Shown here one piece after another: positions 24,275 to 33,770 of a stretch of 64,000 bases of DNA. The notes below the pieces were generated by a model, which had not been told where the DNA came from, did not search any database, and saw nothing but the letters and a program-made list of their open reading frames with translations. The translations under genes were made by a program, and so were the position numbers. Each line of letters starts with the position of its first letter. The stretch's first letter is position 1. Source of the DNA: JACMQX01 sp044225675 (GTDB taxonomy: Bacteria; Pseudomonadota; Gammaproteobacteria; Burkholderiales; Burkholderiaceae_C). The stretch lies in contig JBGAIH010000024.1 in the NCBI GenBank assembly GCA_044225675.1, positions 16,080-80,079 of the forward strand. Direction: 5' to 3'.

Positions 24275-25876
24275 ATGTCCCCCTCCAAGATACTGCCGAC
24301 CTGTCTCGCGGCAGTTGCTCCCTCCAAGAAGTCAGAAACGGGCTGCATGACCACCGCAGACACGACGCGCAACGTCACGTCTGCGCCGGCAAAGGCGCCG
24401 CGTCAATCGCCCAACTTCGCTGCAAGGCCTGGTGCATTCAGGCGCCTCCAGGAGTGGGCCTGCAGTATCGGAAAACCGGGCCCCTCGATCGAAGAACGGA
24501 TCGCCAAGAAATACCTGGCGTCGCTGTCCCCAGAAAAGTCCGCGCACCTTCTCAGCGCGTTTGCACTGCTGGACCGTGTGCATGGCAGGCCTGGGGATCT
24601 CAACGCCATGTCCATGGCCTTCAAGAAGGAGGGGTTGGCGCGCCTGGGCCCACTGGTCTCCAGCATGACGGATACGGTCAAGACCAAGCTGGCCAAGGCA
24701 GCGAGCGACGCGGACCACTCCGCAAGCAAGGTCGCCGATACGTACAAGCAAATGCTTCAGGACATAGCGAACTTTCTGAAGCAACAAACTGAGCTTGCTC
24801 ATGACTCGAAGGCCAGCCGCATCCTGATGCACGGCATGTTCGACATGCTTCTCGAGCACGAAACGCTGGGGGTGGACGACATCAAGAACTGGCTGTTCAA
24901 GCTCGCACCTGATGAGAAGCGGGCCCTTCTGGAGGTCGAGAATGGCAAGACCAGCCGGATCGGCCGCCTTCTCCAGGAAGAGTCTCTCGAACTGGGTGGC
25001 CGGTTCGCTCATGCCGCCAACCAGGCCATGGAGCTGCTTGCACCCCGATCGGGTGCCGAAGCCAGCCTGGCGGCTGGCGCAGACGCCATCTGCGCCGCAG
25101 CATCGGAGCTTCAGAAGCTCGTTGAGGTCACCGGCCACCAGGACGCCCAAGCAGCTTGTGCGGCACTTTCGCCAGCACTCGAGCAGTTGCGTGGCGATCT
25201 CTGCGACAAGGTCAAGCTGTTCGTCCAGAAGCACAACCGTGCAGAGTTCCTTGCGGGCCTGGACACGGCGCGCACCCTCCGGTACGGCGAGGCCCTGCAC
25301 CGGCTGGGCATCGACATCGAACCCGGCGGCAGCACGAACGGATTGCATCTGCGCCTGAGTGCAATCCAGGCCGACGCCACGAGAAATCGCGACGTCGCGA
25401 TGGACAGCGCGATCTCCGCCGCCAAGGCAAAAGACTTCGAGACGATGCGCCAGCATCTGCACAGCGCGGCGCGGCAGAATGAAGTTGTGCGTTCAACAGG
25501 CAACCAATTGCCGGGGTCGCATCCGAAGAGTCAGGCTGAAGAAGACCTGGCCGTCCGTGACTGGGCGGCAACCCGGGTTGATGAAATGTTTGCAGGCCAG
25601 AGGCACCGGCCCGAGGACGTACAGCAGTTGGTGGCAGCGCTGCGTTCACCGGACGGCGAGAAGTTCATCACGACTCTGCTGAATGCGCCCGACGCGGCCA
25701 GTGTCTCGGACCCCGCCGCCAGCCGTGCGATGAACGCAGCCAGCGTCACATCCGGCACACCGCTCGGCGCCAACACGCTCACAGATCGGGAGAAGCGCTC
25801 TGTGATGCTCATCGCGCAAGCCATGCGCGACCACGCAGAAGCTTTGGCGGAAGGCACTTCGCCCACGTCGAACTAG
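24275..25876 (+). CDS. Candidate T3SS effector or secreted substrate, unrecognised
   Basis: This protein is 533 aa from ATG 24275 or 509 aa from ATG 24347 (MTTADTTRN). Neither start has a strong ribosome site; the second gives a more typical T3SS N-terminus. The first 60 residues are Ser/Thr/Ala/Pro-rich and unstructured, as in secretion signals. The rest is mainly helical, with no signal peptide, membrane segment or catalytic motif that I recognise. It lies just after sctC and is followed by a CesT-type chaperone gene, the usual effector-chaperone pair. Codon use looks like its neighbours. The role as an effector is inferred from position. Confidence 0.65.
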   Translation: MSPSKILPTCLAAVAPSKKSETGCMTTADTTRNVTSAPAKAPRQSPNFAARPGAFRRLQEWACSIGKPGPSIEERIAKKYLASLSPEKSAHLLSAFALLDRVHGRPGDLNAMSMAFKKEGLARLGPLVSSMTDTVKTKLAKAASDADHSASKVADTYKQMLQDIANFLKQQTELAHDSKASRILMHGMFDMLLEHETLGVDDIKNWLFKLAPDEKRALLEVENGKTSRIGRLLQEESLELGGRFAHAANQAMELLAPRSGAEASLAAGADAICAAASELQKLVEVTGHQDAQAACAALSPALEQLRGDLCDKVKLFVQKHNRAEFLAGLDTARTLRYGEALHRLGIDIEPGGSTNGLHLRLSAIQADATRNRDVAMDSAISAAKAKDFETMRQHLHSAARQNEVVRSTGNQLPGSHPKSQAEEDLAVRDWAATRVDEMFAGQRHRPEDVQQLVAALRSPDGEKFITTLLNAPDAASVSDPAASRAMNAASVTSGTPLGANTLTDREKRSVMLIAQAMRDHAEALAEGTSPTSN

Positions 25877-25947
25877 CGCGGCATCAGGCAGCCTCATGCC
25901 CGATGCCCGCCAGCTAAAGCCCTTTTCTCTTTCTTCAAGGACGCTCC

Positions 25948-26427
25948 ATGGATGCTCACCAATTACTCTCCGCTCTCGGTCTGGCCATGGGCCTGACCGA
26001 TCTTGCCTTTGACGACAACGGCTGCGCCCGGCTGGTGTTCGACCAGAAGATCGCGGTGGACCTGGAACATGACGACGACGTGGGGTACATCCACATCTAC
26101 AACGTCCTGGCGCCCGCACCGGCTCCTGGGGACGGTGAGACGGTCTATCGCAAGCTTCTGGAGGGCAACCTGTTCGGAGCACAGACCCAGGGCGCAGCTC
26201 TGGCCGTCGACGCTGCGGCACACGAGATCATGTTGTGCCGCAGCGTGAACGTCGCTGGGGCGAGCACCACGAGCTTTGCCGAGGACATCGAGAAGTTCCT
26301 TGCCGCCGTCGAACACTGGCAAGGCGAATTGCGTACGCTGGAGCAGTCGGCTCCGGCCGGCCTCGCCGACCGCGCTGGCAGCGGCGCTCCCTCCAGTTTA
26401 CCCATGGAGATGATGCTCCGCGCTTGA
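25948..26427 (+). CDS. CesT/Tir-family type III effector chaperone
   Basis: This 159-aa protein has the class I chaperone pattern: an N-terminal helix (HQLLSALGLAMGL), strands ending in CARLVFDQKIAVDLEHD, then LLEGNLFG and a strand-turn-strand ending in a helix with FAEDIEKFLAAVEHW. The LxxNLFG-type motif and helix are typical of CesT proteins that bind effector N-termini as dimers. It lies 71 bp after the 533-aa candidate effector and would serve it. AAGGA (in TTCAAGGACGC) lies upstream of ATG 25948. Acidic overall composition supports the call. Confidence 0.88.
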   Translation: MDAHQLLSALGLAMGLTDLAFDDNGCARLVFDQKIAVDLEHDDDVGYIHIYNVLAPAPAPGDGETVYRKLLEGNLFGAQTQGAALAVDAAAHEIMLCRSVNVAGASTTSFAEDIEKFLAAVEHWQGELRTLEQSAPAGLADRAGSGAPSSLPMEMMLRA

Positions 26428-26741
26428 AGCGGCGCCCGAGCAACGGGGCTCAGGGCTCCGCAGGTCGCTTGCCACGCCCTGGTTGCGACGCCTGAGCTGT
26501 ACCCACGCCCTCCGGTCGACCCCATTGCCACAGCGGCTTTCGGAGCTTTCCGCTTGACTTGACGTGCCAGGTTCGGTTGCCAGCGTGAAGGAGCGCCGGG
26601 CCACCGCAGTCTTGCGCTGCCCCTGTCGCCTGCCATCCAGGCACCGGGACAGCACCCAGGTTGGCCCGCAAGGGGCACAACCGGCGACACCTGTCGCTGA
26701 AGTACCCGCAGTAACACTCAGTTCGAAAGGAAGTACATACG
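26428..26741. other. Gap of 314 bp without a convincing gene
   Basis: This stretch between the CesT-type chaperone and the 309-aa gene has only short overlapping reading frames with no ribosome sites or protein-like composition. It probably carries the promoter or leader of the 309-aa gene. I see no terminator hairpin, no GATAC-N4-GTATAGG element and no repeat. A good AAGGAAG ribosome site lies at its right end, before ATG 26742. Confidence 0.5.
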
Positions 26742-27671
26742 ATGAGTGCATTGATCCATAGTTTCTCCCTCCGCATCCGGAGCGCTTTTGCGTCTCCTGA
26801 TCGCTCTAAGCGGCCTCAGTCGCGCGGTGTCGAGCGCGGCACCCCCCAAGCACCGCGCCGCAATCTCATCAGGACGGGATGGGCCGCGCTGACGCAGAGG
26901 CTTGGGAGCGGCTCCGCAACGCCCGACATTCCGCGGAAAAAGCCGAGTCAAGGCTCGCTCGTGAACAAGCGCCTTCACCCGAAGCCGGTCTCCGCCATCG
27001 TGAAGCACCCGGACATGATCGCCCTTGCCGCAAGGCGCCACGCGACGGATAACACCGGGTTCCTTGACGCGGTCACCTCGTTCAAGAGCAATGCCAGCAT
27101 TCCCGCAGCCCAGACCCTGGTGGCTGTGTACATTCATGAGGAGGGTGATCAAAGCATCAACATCAGCGGCCCTTTGCGAAACGAGGTGAAAAAGGCCCTG
27201 GCGGATCTCGTCAAGTCGCCTGCGGACCCGGCAGCGCGCAGATCCTTCATGGACGCTCTTGGTGCTGCGCAGAAAGAGATCGAGCGGGTGCTGACGGAGG
27301 ATGTGCTGGTCCCGGCGAAGAGGCAGCAGGGCATGGCGGAAACGCAGAAGGTCTTCTATCAGCGACATCCCCATCGTCCGCCAGAGATACGCTGGGCGAC
27401 CGAAACCTCACGCGAGGACGACCGTCCACCGAGCCGCGAGAGCAGCCGCACCGGCGATGCCAGCGAGACCTCCGTCAGCTTCATAGACCGCAAGGAGCGG
27501 AAGTCCGACAGCGGGACATATGTCTCCTCTCCGACGGAGGCATGGCGCGAATCGTCGGGGTCCGGCTCGGGATCTCGAGTGGAGGCTGTTGCCGTCGGGG
27601 GCCCTGCGGAGCGCCTTCGCGCCAGGTCCCTGAGTGAATTCAGCACGGAAGAGATGGGCCACGTCTACTGA
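26742..27671 (+). CDS. Candidate T3SS effector, unrecognised
   Basis: This 309-aa protein starts with ATG after a strong AAGGAAG ribosome site. The first 60 residues are basic and Ser/Arg-rich without a Sec signal. Residues about 80-200 form a helical domain. The C-terminal 100 residues are polar and probably disordered (Ser, Arg, Glu, Gly), with a SGSGSGS stretch. No family or catalytic motif is recognised. It sits at the end of the T3SS locus behind its own leader and before a strong terminator, and its composition fits a secreted effector. The function is unknown. Confidence 0.55.
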   Translation: MSALIHSFSLRIRSAFASPDRSKRPQSRGVERGTPQAPRRNLIRTGWAALTQRLGSGSATPDIPRKKPSQGSLVNKRLHPKPVSAIVKHPDMIALAARRHATDNTGFLDAVTSFKSNASIPAAQTLVAVYIHEEGDQSINISGPLRNEVKKALADLVKSPADPAARRSFMDALGAAQKEIERVLTEDVLVPAKRQQGMAETQKVFYQRHPHRPPEIRWATETSREDDRPPSRESSRTGDASETSVSFIDRKERKSDSGTYVSSPTEAWRESSGSGSGSRVEAVAVGGPAERLRARSLSEFSTEEMGHVY

Positions 27672-27689
27672 TCCGATGGCTTGCCTGAA

Positions 27690-27730
27690 GGCGCGCTGCG
27701 GGCAAAGCCGCAGCGCGCCTTTTCATTTTC
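27690..27730 (+). terminator. Strong intrinsic terminator at the end of the T3SS locus
   Basis: A perfect 12-bp stem (27690-27701 with 27708-27719) with a 6-base loop is followed by TTTTCATTTT. It lies 18 bp after the 309-aa gene and just before the convergent mnmE end. It would stop rightward transcription from the T3SS locus before the mnmE-rpmH block. Confidence 0.9.
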
Positions 27731-29111
27731 CGATGCAGAAACTCGAGAAGATGACGCCCAGCAGGTCGTCCGGCGTGAACTCCCCCGTGATCTCATTGAG
27801 TGCGTTCTGGGCCAGGCGCAGCTCTTCCGCCAGCAGATCCAGCGCGCCGGCCTGCGCCGCCAGATGCAGGCCTGCATCGTCGAGATGGGTCTGGACACGC
27901 CGAAGCGCCTGCACGTGTCTTTCACGCGCCATGTAGACCCCCTCGGCAACGGATTGCCAGCCAGCCAGTTGCAGGAGCCGTTGGCGCAGTTCTTCAAGGC
28001 CCTCGCCCGTGCGTGCCGACAAAGCCACGGCCCCGGCCAGGCCTTCGCTGGGCGCATCGCGCCGCGCATCCAACTTGTTCCAGACGTCAAGCACGGGCAC
28101 GGATGCGGGCAGCTGCGCCTGCAGTTCTGTACGGATTGCATCTTCGGCAGATTGCCACTCGCGTTCGCCCTGCCGCGTCAGGTCGTGCAGGAAGAGCACG
28201 GCATCGGCGCCAGCGATCTGGCTCCAGGCACGTGCGATCCCGATCTTCTCGACCTCGTCCTGGCTGTCCCGCAAGCCTGCCGTATCCACCACATGCAAGG
28301 GCACCCCCTGGATCTGGATGGTCTGCGTCACCACATCGCGCGTCGTGCCCGCGACTGGCGTCACGATCGCCAGCTCCGCGCCGGCCAGCGCATTGAGCAA
28401 GGACGACTTGCCCGCATTGGGCTGGCCTGCGATCACGACCTTGATGCCTTCGCGCAGCAGCGCGCCCTGCCGCGCGCGGCGCATCACGGCGGCCAGCATG
28501 GCGTGCAGCCGCTCCAGTTGGCCAGCCGCATCGGCCTTCTTCAGGAAGTCGATCTCCTCTTCCGGGAAGTCCAGCGTCGCCTCCACCAGCATCCGCAGGT
28601 GAATGAGCGCGTCACGCAAGGTATGGATCTCGGCGGAGAACTCCCCGGCCAGGGAGCGCGATGCGCTGCGCGCCGCTGCTTCGGTGCTGGCGTCGATCAG
28701 GTCGGCGATGGCCTCGGCCTGGGCCAGATCGATCTTGTCGTTGAGGAAGGCACGTTCGGTGAACTCACCGGGCCGGGCAAGGCGCATGCCAGGCAGGGCT
28801 TCAAGGCAGCGCGAGAGCAGCAGCTGAAGCACGACCGGGCCGCCATGGGCCTGCAGCTCCAGCACGTCTTCGCCAGTGTAGGAGTGCGGCGCCGGGAAGT
28901 GAATGGCCAGGCCGTGGTCGATGGCGCTGCCGTCCGCAGCCAGAAATGGCAGGTAGGTGGCAACGCGAGGTGCGAGCTGTTTGCCGCACACGGCCATGAC
29001 GACAGCCGCGAGCTGGGTAGCGGACACGCGGACAATCCCGACGGCGCCGCGGCCGGGCGCTGTGGCGATTGCCGCAATGGGGTCATGCGTCGGCTGTTTC
29101 ATGAGCGCCAT
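27723..29111 (-). CDS. mnmE: tRNA modification GTPase MnmE
   Basis: This 462-aa protein has the MnmE layout: an N-terminal tetrahydrofolate-binding domain (TAPGRGAVGIVRVSA), a helical domain, a G domain with GQPNAGKSSLLNAL, DTAGL and NKLD motifs, and the C-terminal FCIGK with the catalytic Cys. With MnmG it makes cmnm5U34 in tRNAs. It belongs to the conserved rpmH-rnpA-yidD-yidC-mnmE run, with about 100 bp between yidC and mnmE. ATG 29111 is first; ATG 29102 (MKQPTHDP) is an alternative. Confidence 0.98.
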   Translation of the reverse strand: MALMKQPTHDPIAAIATAPGRGAVGIVRVSATQLAAVVMAVCGKQLAPRVATYLPFLAADGSAIDHGLAIHFPAPHSYTGEDVLELQAHGGPVVLQLLLSRCLEALPGMRLARPGEFTERAFLNDKIDLAQAEAIADLIDASTEAAARSASRSLAGEFSAEIHTLRDALIHLRMLVEATLDFPEEEIDFLKKADAAGQLERLHAMLAAVMRRARQGALLREGIKVVIAGQPNAGKSSLLNALAGAELAIVTPVAGTTRDVVTQTIQIQGVPLHVVDTAGLRDSQDEVEKIGIARAWSQIAGADAVLFLHDLTRQGEREWQSAEDAIRTELQAQLPASVPVLDVWNKLDARRDAPSEGLAGAVALSARTGEGLEELRQRLLQLAGWQSVAEGVYMARERHVQALRRVQTHLDDAGLHLAAQAGALDLLAEELRLAQNALNEITGEFTPDDLLGVIFSSFCIGK

Positions 29112-29214
29112 GGTAAAGGGCCGCGTCAGCGGCCCTCGATTGGTATTTTTCCCGTGTTATCCACAGGAAATCAACGATTTGTTCAGACGTTGCCCACGGA
29201 CCCATCCACCTGGG

Positions 29215-30963
29215 TCACGAGAACTTGGGCAGATTGAACTGCGGCGGCACGCCCATGCGGGTGTTGATGACCCACTGCTGCGCGATCGACAGCACGTTGT
29301 TCGTGATCCAGTAGAGCACCAGACCCGACGGGAAGAAGAAGAACATCACGCTGAAGGCCAGCGGCATGAACCACATCAGCTTGGCCTGCATCGGGTCGGG
29401 CGGCGCGGGGTTGAGCGCAGTCTGCAGCAGCGTGGTGAGCGTCATCACCACCGGCAGAATGAAGTACGGGTCCGGCGCCGACAGATCATGGATCCAGCCG
29501 ATCCACGGCGCGTTGCGCATTTCCACGCTGGACAGCAGCACCCAATACAACGCGATGAACACCGGGATCTGGATCATGATCGGGAAGCAGCCTCCCATCG
29601 GGTTGACCTTCTCGTCCCGGTAGATCTTCATCATGGCCTGCTGCATCTCCTGCGGCTTGTCCTTCAGGCGCTCGCGCAGTTCCATGACCTTGGGATTGAT
29701 CGCCTTCATCTTGGCCATGCTCGCGTAGGCCTTGGCATTGAGCCAGTAGAACGCGATCTTCAGCAGCAGCACCAGTGCCACGATGGCCCAGCCCCAGTTG
29801 TGCAGGAAGCCATGCAGCTTCTCGAGCAGCCAGTACAGCGGCTTGGCCAGAATCGTCAGCCAGCCGTAGTCCTTCACCAGATCGAGGCCCGGGGCGATGC
29901 TCTCCAGCAGCTTTTCTTCCTGCGGGCCGACGAAGAACTTCGCCTCCACCGCCTTGGTCGTGCCGGGCGCCACCGCGTCCAGCGGCGTGATCATGCCCAC
30001 GGCATAGAGGTTGTTGTCGACCTTGCGCGCGAAGATGTCGCGCTTGATGCCATTGCCAAGGATCCAGGCCGTCGCGAAATAGTGCTGCACCATGGCGACG
30101 TAGCCGTTGGTGGACTGCTTCTCGTAGCTGGCCTTGTCCTTCTCGATGTCCTTGAACTCGACCTTCTGGTACTTCTTTTCCTCGGTATAGACCGCGGGGC
30201 CGGTGAAGGTCGAATAGAACGAGGACTCACCCGGGGGCGGATTGCCGTCGCGCACCAACTGCATGTAGAGCTGCGGCGACACGGGCGCGGAGCCCGTGTT
30301 GACCACCTCGTGCTTCACGGCGATCTCGTAGGAGCCGCGCTTGAGCGTCCAGGTCTTGACCAGCTTCACGCCGCCGACGTCCGGCGACTCGAAGCGCACG
30401 GTGAGCTCATTGGCGCCGTCCTTGAGCGTGCGGTCGCCGCTGACGCTCATCACCGTCTTGTGGGTGGGGAAGCTGCCGCCGATCAGGCCGGTCTGCGCCA
30501 GGTAGACGCGCTGGGCGCTTTCGTCCATGAGCACGAAGCTCGCCGTCTTGCCGTCGCTGTGCTTGACGAACTCGCTGCGGATGATGGAGCCGCCCTCGGT
30601 GTCGAAGGTCAGCCTGAGCACGTCCGTGGACACGACGATGCGCTCGCGTGCAGGCGCCGGCGTGCCGGGCGCGGGCAAGGTGGCCAGGGCTCCGGCTGGC
30701 GGCGTGCCGCCTGACGCGGCGGTGGCAGGAGGCAGGGCCGACGCGTTCCCGGTGGCAGGCACGCTCGAGGGCACGCTGGCGGCACCCGTTGCCGCCGACG
30801 TCGGGCCGGAGGCGCCTGCAGCGGGAGCACTCGCGGCGGCCTGGGGCCGGTGCGTGGGGAAGAAGGTGGCGGGCTTGCCGTTGAACTCCTGCCACTTGTC
30901 CCACAGCAGCACCATGGAAAAGCCGAATATCACCCACAGGATGGTGCGACGAATGTCGTTCAT
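29215..30963 (-). CDS. yidC: Membrane protein insertase YidC
   Basis: This 582-aa protein has an N-terminal membrane anchor (residues 7-25), a Pro/Ala-rich linker, a large periplasmic beta domain, and the C-terminal insertase core with NPMGGCFPIMIQIPVFIALYWV-like conserved order, five membrane segments and a short tail. YidC inserts membrane proteins with or without SecYEG. Length fits proteobacterial YidC (about 550). It overlaps yidD by 4 bp. Confidence 0.98.
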   Translation of the reverse strand: MNDIRRTILWVIFGFSMVLLWDKWQEFNGKPATFFPTHRPQAAASAPAAGASGPTSAATGAASVPSSVPATGNASALPPATAASGGTPPAGALATLPAPGTPAPARERIVVSTDVLRLTFDTEGGSIIRSEFVKHSDGKTASFVLMDESAQRVYLAQTGLIGGSFPTHKTVMSVSGDRTLKDGANELTVRFESPDVGGVKLVKTWTLKRGSYEIAVKHEVVNTGSAPVSPQLYMQLVRDGNPPPGESSFYSTFTGPAVYTEEKKYQKVEFKDIEKDKASYEKQSTNGYVAMVQHYFATAWILGNGIKRDIFARKVDNNLYAVGMITPLDAVAPGTTKAVEAKFFVGPQEEKLLESIAPGLDLVKDYGWLTILAKPLYWLLEKLHGFLHNWGWAIVALVLLLKIAFYWLNAKAYASMAKMKAINPKVMELRERLKDKPQEMQQAMMKIYRDEKVNPMGGCFPIMIQIPVFIALYWVLLSSVEMRNAPWIGWIHDLSAPDPYFILPVVMTLTTLLQTALNPAPPDPMQAKLMWFMPLAFSVMFFFFPSGLVLYWITNNVLSIAQQWVINTRMGVPPQFNLPKFS

Positions 30964-31256
30964 GAAGTCTTCTTTGGAGAGGGTTGTTGCTGCGCCGAAA
31001 ACCGGGCAGAGGATGACAGCCTGCCGAATAGCCGTGGCTTTTCAAGGGGAACCGGGTCGTGCCCGCCGTCGCACCACGGATGGCAACGCACCAGGCGCGC
31101 CAGCGTGAGGTAGCTGCCGGCCGCCGCACCATGCTGCTCCAGCGCCTGCAGCGAATAGGCGGAACAGGTGGGCTCGAAGCGGCAGGCCGACCCGAGCCAG
31201 GGGCTCAGCAGCAGCCGGTAGCCCTTGACCAGCCCGATGAGCAGCGTGCGCATCAT
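30960..31256 (-). CDS. yidD: Membrane protein insertion efficiency factor YidD
   Basis: This 98-aa protein has the YidD pattern: a short hydrophobic N-terminus (LIGLVKGYRLLLSP), CRFEPTCSAYSLQALEQHG and a tail with HPWCDGGHDPVP. It assists membrane protein insertion and overlaps both rnpA (4 bp) and yidC (4 bp). Confidence 0.97.
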   Translation of the reverse strand: MMRTLLIGLVKGYRLLLSPWLGSACRFEPTCSAYSLQALEQHGAAAGSYLTLARLVRCHPWCDGGHDPVPLEKPRLFGRLSSSARFSAQQQPSPKKTS

Positions 31257-31666
31257 GCGAGGGCCTTGCCGAAGAGCTGCTCGAGTTCGCCGCGCACAGC
31301 CTCGCGCAGTGCGTCGGATGTGGCGCTCCTGAACTGCTGGCGGTCGAACCCTGCGCGCAACCGCACCACATGGGCGGCTGCGGGAAGGCGGCGCTCGTAG
31401 GACAGGCTCACGGTGTAGATCTGGCGTTTGATGGTGTTGCGCGTGACGGCGCGCTTGGCCCAGCGCTTGGGAACCAGTGCACCCATCCAGATGTCCTGAA
31501 CGGCAAACAGGGCCTGCGGTCGCAAAGACTCAGGCCCTGTTGCGGGAGATTCTGGTGAGGCGTCGGCCTCCAGTTGCAGACGGTGCAGCACGAAATGCGC
31601 GGTTCTTGCCACTGAGCCCCCGGCCATGGCGGCCTGGAACTGGGCCCGCGTTTTCAGGCGCTGCAC
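31253..31666 (-). CDS. rnpA: Ribonuclease P protein component
   Basis: This 137-aa protein has the RnpA pattern with a basic RNR helix (KRAVTRNTIKRQIY) following VPKRWAK, and an LKTRAQFQAAM start. It binds the RNase P RNA that matures tRNA 5' ends. It lies 24 bp after rpmH in the same direction, the usual order. It is slightly longer than E. coli RnpA (119 aa), owing to an insertion around residues 30-50. Confidence 0.96.
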   Translation of the reverse strand: MQRLKTRAQFQAAMAGGSVARTAHFVLHRLQLEADASPESPATGPESLRPQALFAVQDIWMGALVPKRWAKRAVTRNTIKRQIYTVSLSYERRLPAAAHVVRLRAGFDRQQFRSATSDALREAVRGELEQLFGKALA

Positions 31667-31690
31667 GTCAGGCGGCGCTGTTCCGGCGGC

Positions 31691-31825
31691 TTAGACGGCC
31701 AGACGCTTGCGGCCCTTGGCACGGCGCGCGTTGATGACGGCGCGGCCACCGCGGGTCTTCATGCGGACGAGGAAGCCGTGGGTGCGGGCGCGACGGATCT
31801 TGGAAGGCTGGTAGGTGCGTTTCAT
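31691..31825 (-). CDS. rpmH: 50S ribosomal protein L34
   Basis: This 44-aa basic protein starts MKRTYQPSKIRRARTHGFLV and ends GRKRLAV, the L34 sequence. It was found by reading the reverse strand at 31825. An AGGA ribosome site lies upstream. It heads the rpmH-rnpA-yidD-yidC-mnmE group and diverges from dnaA. Confidence 0.98.
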   Translation of the reverse strand: MKRTYQPSKIRRARTHGFLVRMKTRGGRAVINARRAKGRKRLAV

Positions 31826-31893
31826 GATGAATCCTGGAAAGCTCGGTCGGGGTAGCCCCGGGGGTTGCCCCTGAACAATCAGGGAAACCCGCG

Positions 31894-31922
31894 ATTATCG
31901 CCACATTTCTGAATACCGGCAA
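31894..31922 (-). promoter_or_regulatory. Sigma-70 promoter of rpmH
   Basis: On the minus strand, TTGCCG (31922-31917) and GATAAT (31899-31894) are separated by exactly 17 bp. This gives a near-consensus promoter about 70 bp upstream of rpmH. It is likely to drive the rpmH-mnmE group. Confidence 0.75.
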
Positions 31923-31990
31923 GGCTTTGCGGCCATTTGCGCGGGTAAAGTCAGAGGTTGGCCGGCAAACGCCTACACCAAATCCCGCGG

Positions 31991-32050
31991 TTGTGGATAA
32001 GATTTTGATAATCTAGAATCGCGGGCCACAAGAGCCACCATCTATCCACA
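31991..32050 (+). promoter_or_regulatory. dnaA promoter with DnaA boxes
   Basis: TTGTGG (31991-31996) and TAGAAT (32014-32019) are spaced by 17 bp and form a sigma-70-like promoter for dnaA. A perfect DnaA box (TTATCCACA on the minus strand) overlaps the -35 at 31992-32000. A second box-like site (CTATCCACA) lies at 32042-32050. This suggests autoregulation of dnaA by DnaA. Confidence 0.7.
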
Positions 32051-32063
32051 GAAGACGACAAGA

Positions 32064-33446
<1,383 letters not shown>

Positions 33447-33770
33447 ACCATGAACCTGATCCCTCTGCGCTCAGCCCCCTGTTCAGCCCTGCACAGCCGC
33501 CTGGCCGTGCGCCTCGCCAGACCCCGGCCGCCCCGGGCCCGGACAACCCTGGGGATAGTTCTGGCACAACCCGATGGTTATCCACAAGCCGGCGCCTGCC
33601 GCCCGAGTTGTCCCTGTTCGCGAAGCAGCGCGCGCACCCGGCTGCACACAGCATTCAAAAGCAGCCAAGTGCTTGATAAAAAAGGGGAAAATGCAGGTGT
33701 CCACAGGACGCTGCGTTCCTTATCTACTACTACTAATTTGAATTAAAGAAATCAAAGAGAAGAGGTTGAC
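33447..33770 (+). other. oriC: Origin of chromosomal replication (oriC) between dnaA and dnaN
   Basis: This region has no gene. It has a consensus DnaA box TTATCCACA at 33578-33586 and a second box GTGTCCACA at 33697-33705. A short GC-rich spacer (GGACGCTGCG) follows, then four CTA repeats at 33724-33735, which are GAT on the other strand read 3' to 5': a DnaA-trio. AT-rich DNA (TAATTTGAATTAAAGAAATC) follows. This order (boxes, spacer, trio, AT-rich unwinding element) is that of a bacterial origin, and the position between dnaA and dnaN is the standard one. A weaker box-like sequence lies near 33550. Confidence 0.88.

Noticed and set aside
27681..30714. Two long plus-strand frames over mnmE and yidC
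   Set aside because: Both are antisense shadows of conserved genes with full family motifs.
33450..33746. Plus-strand frame of 98 aa between dnaA and dnaN
   Set aside because: It covers the origin elements. It has no ribosome site and no protein-like composition.
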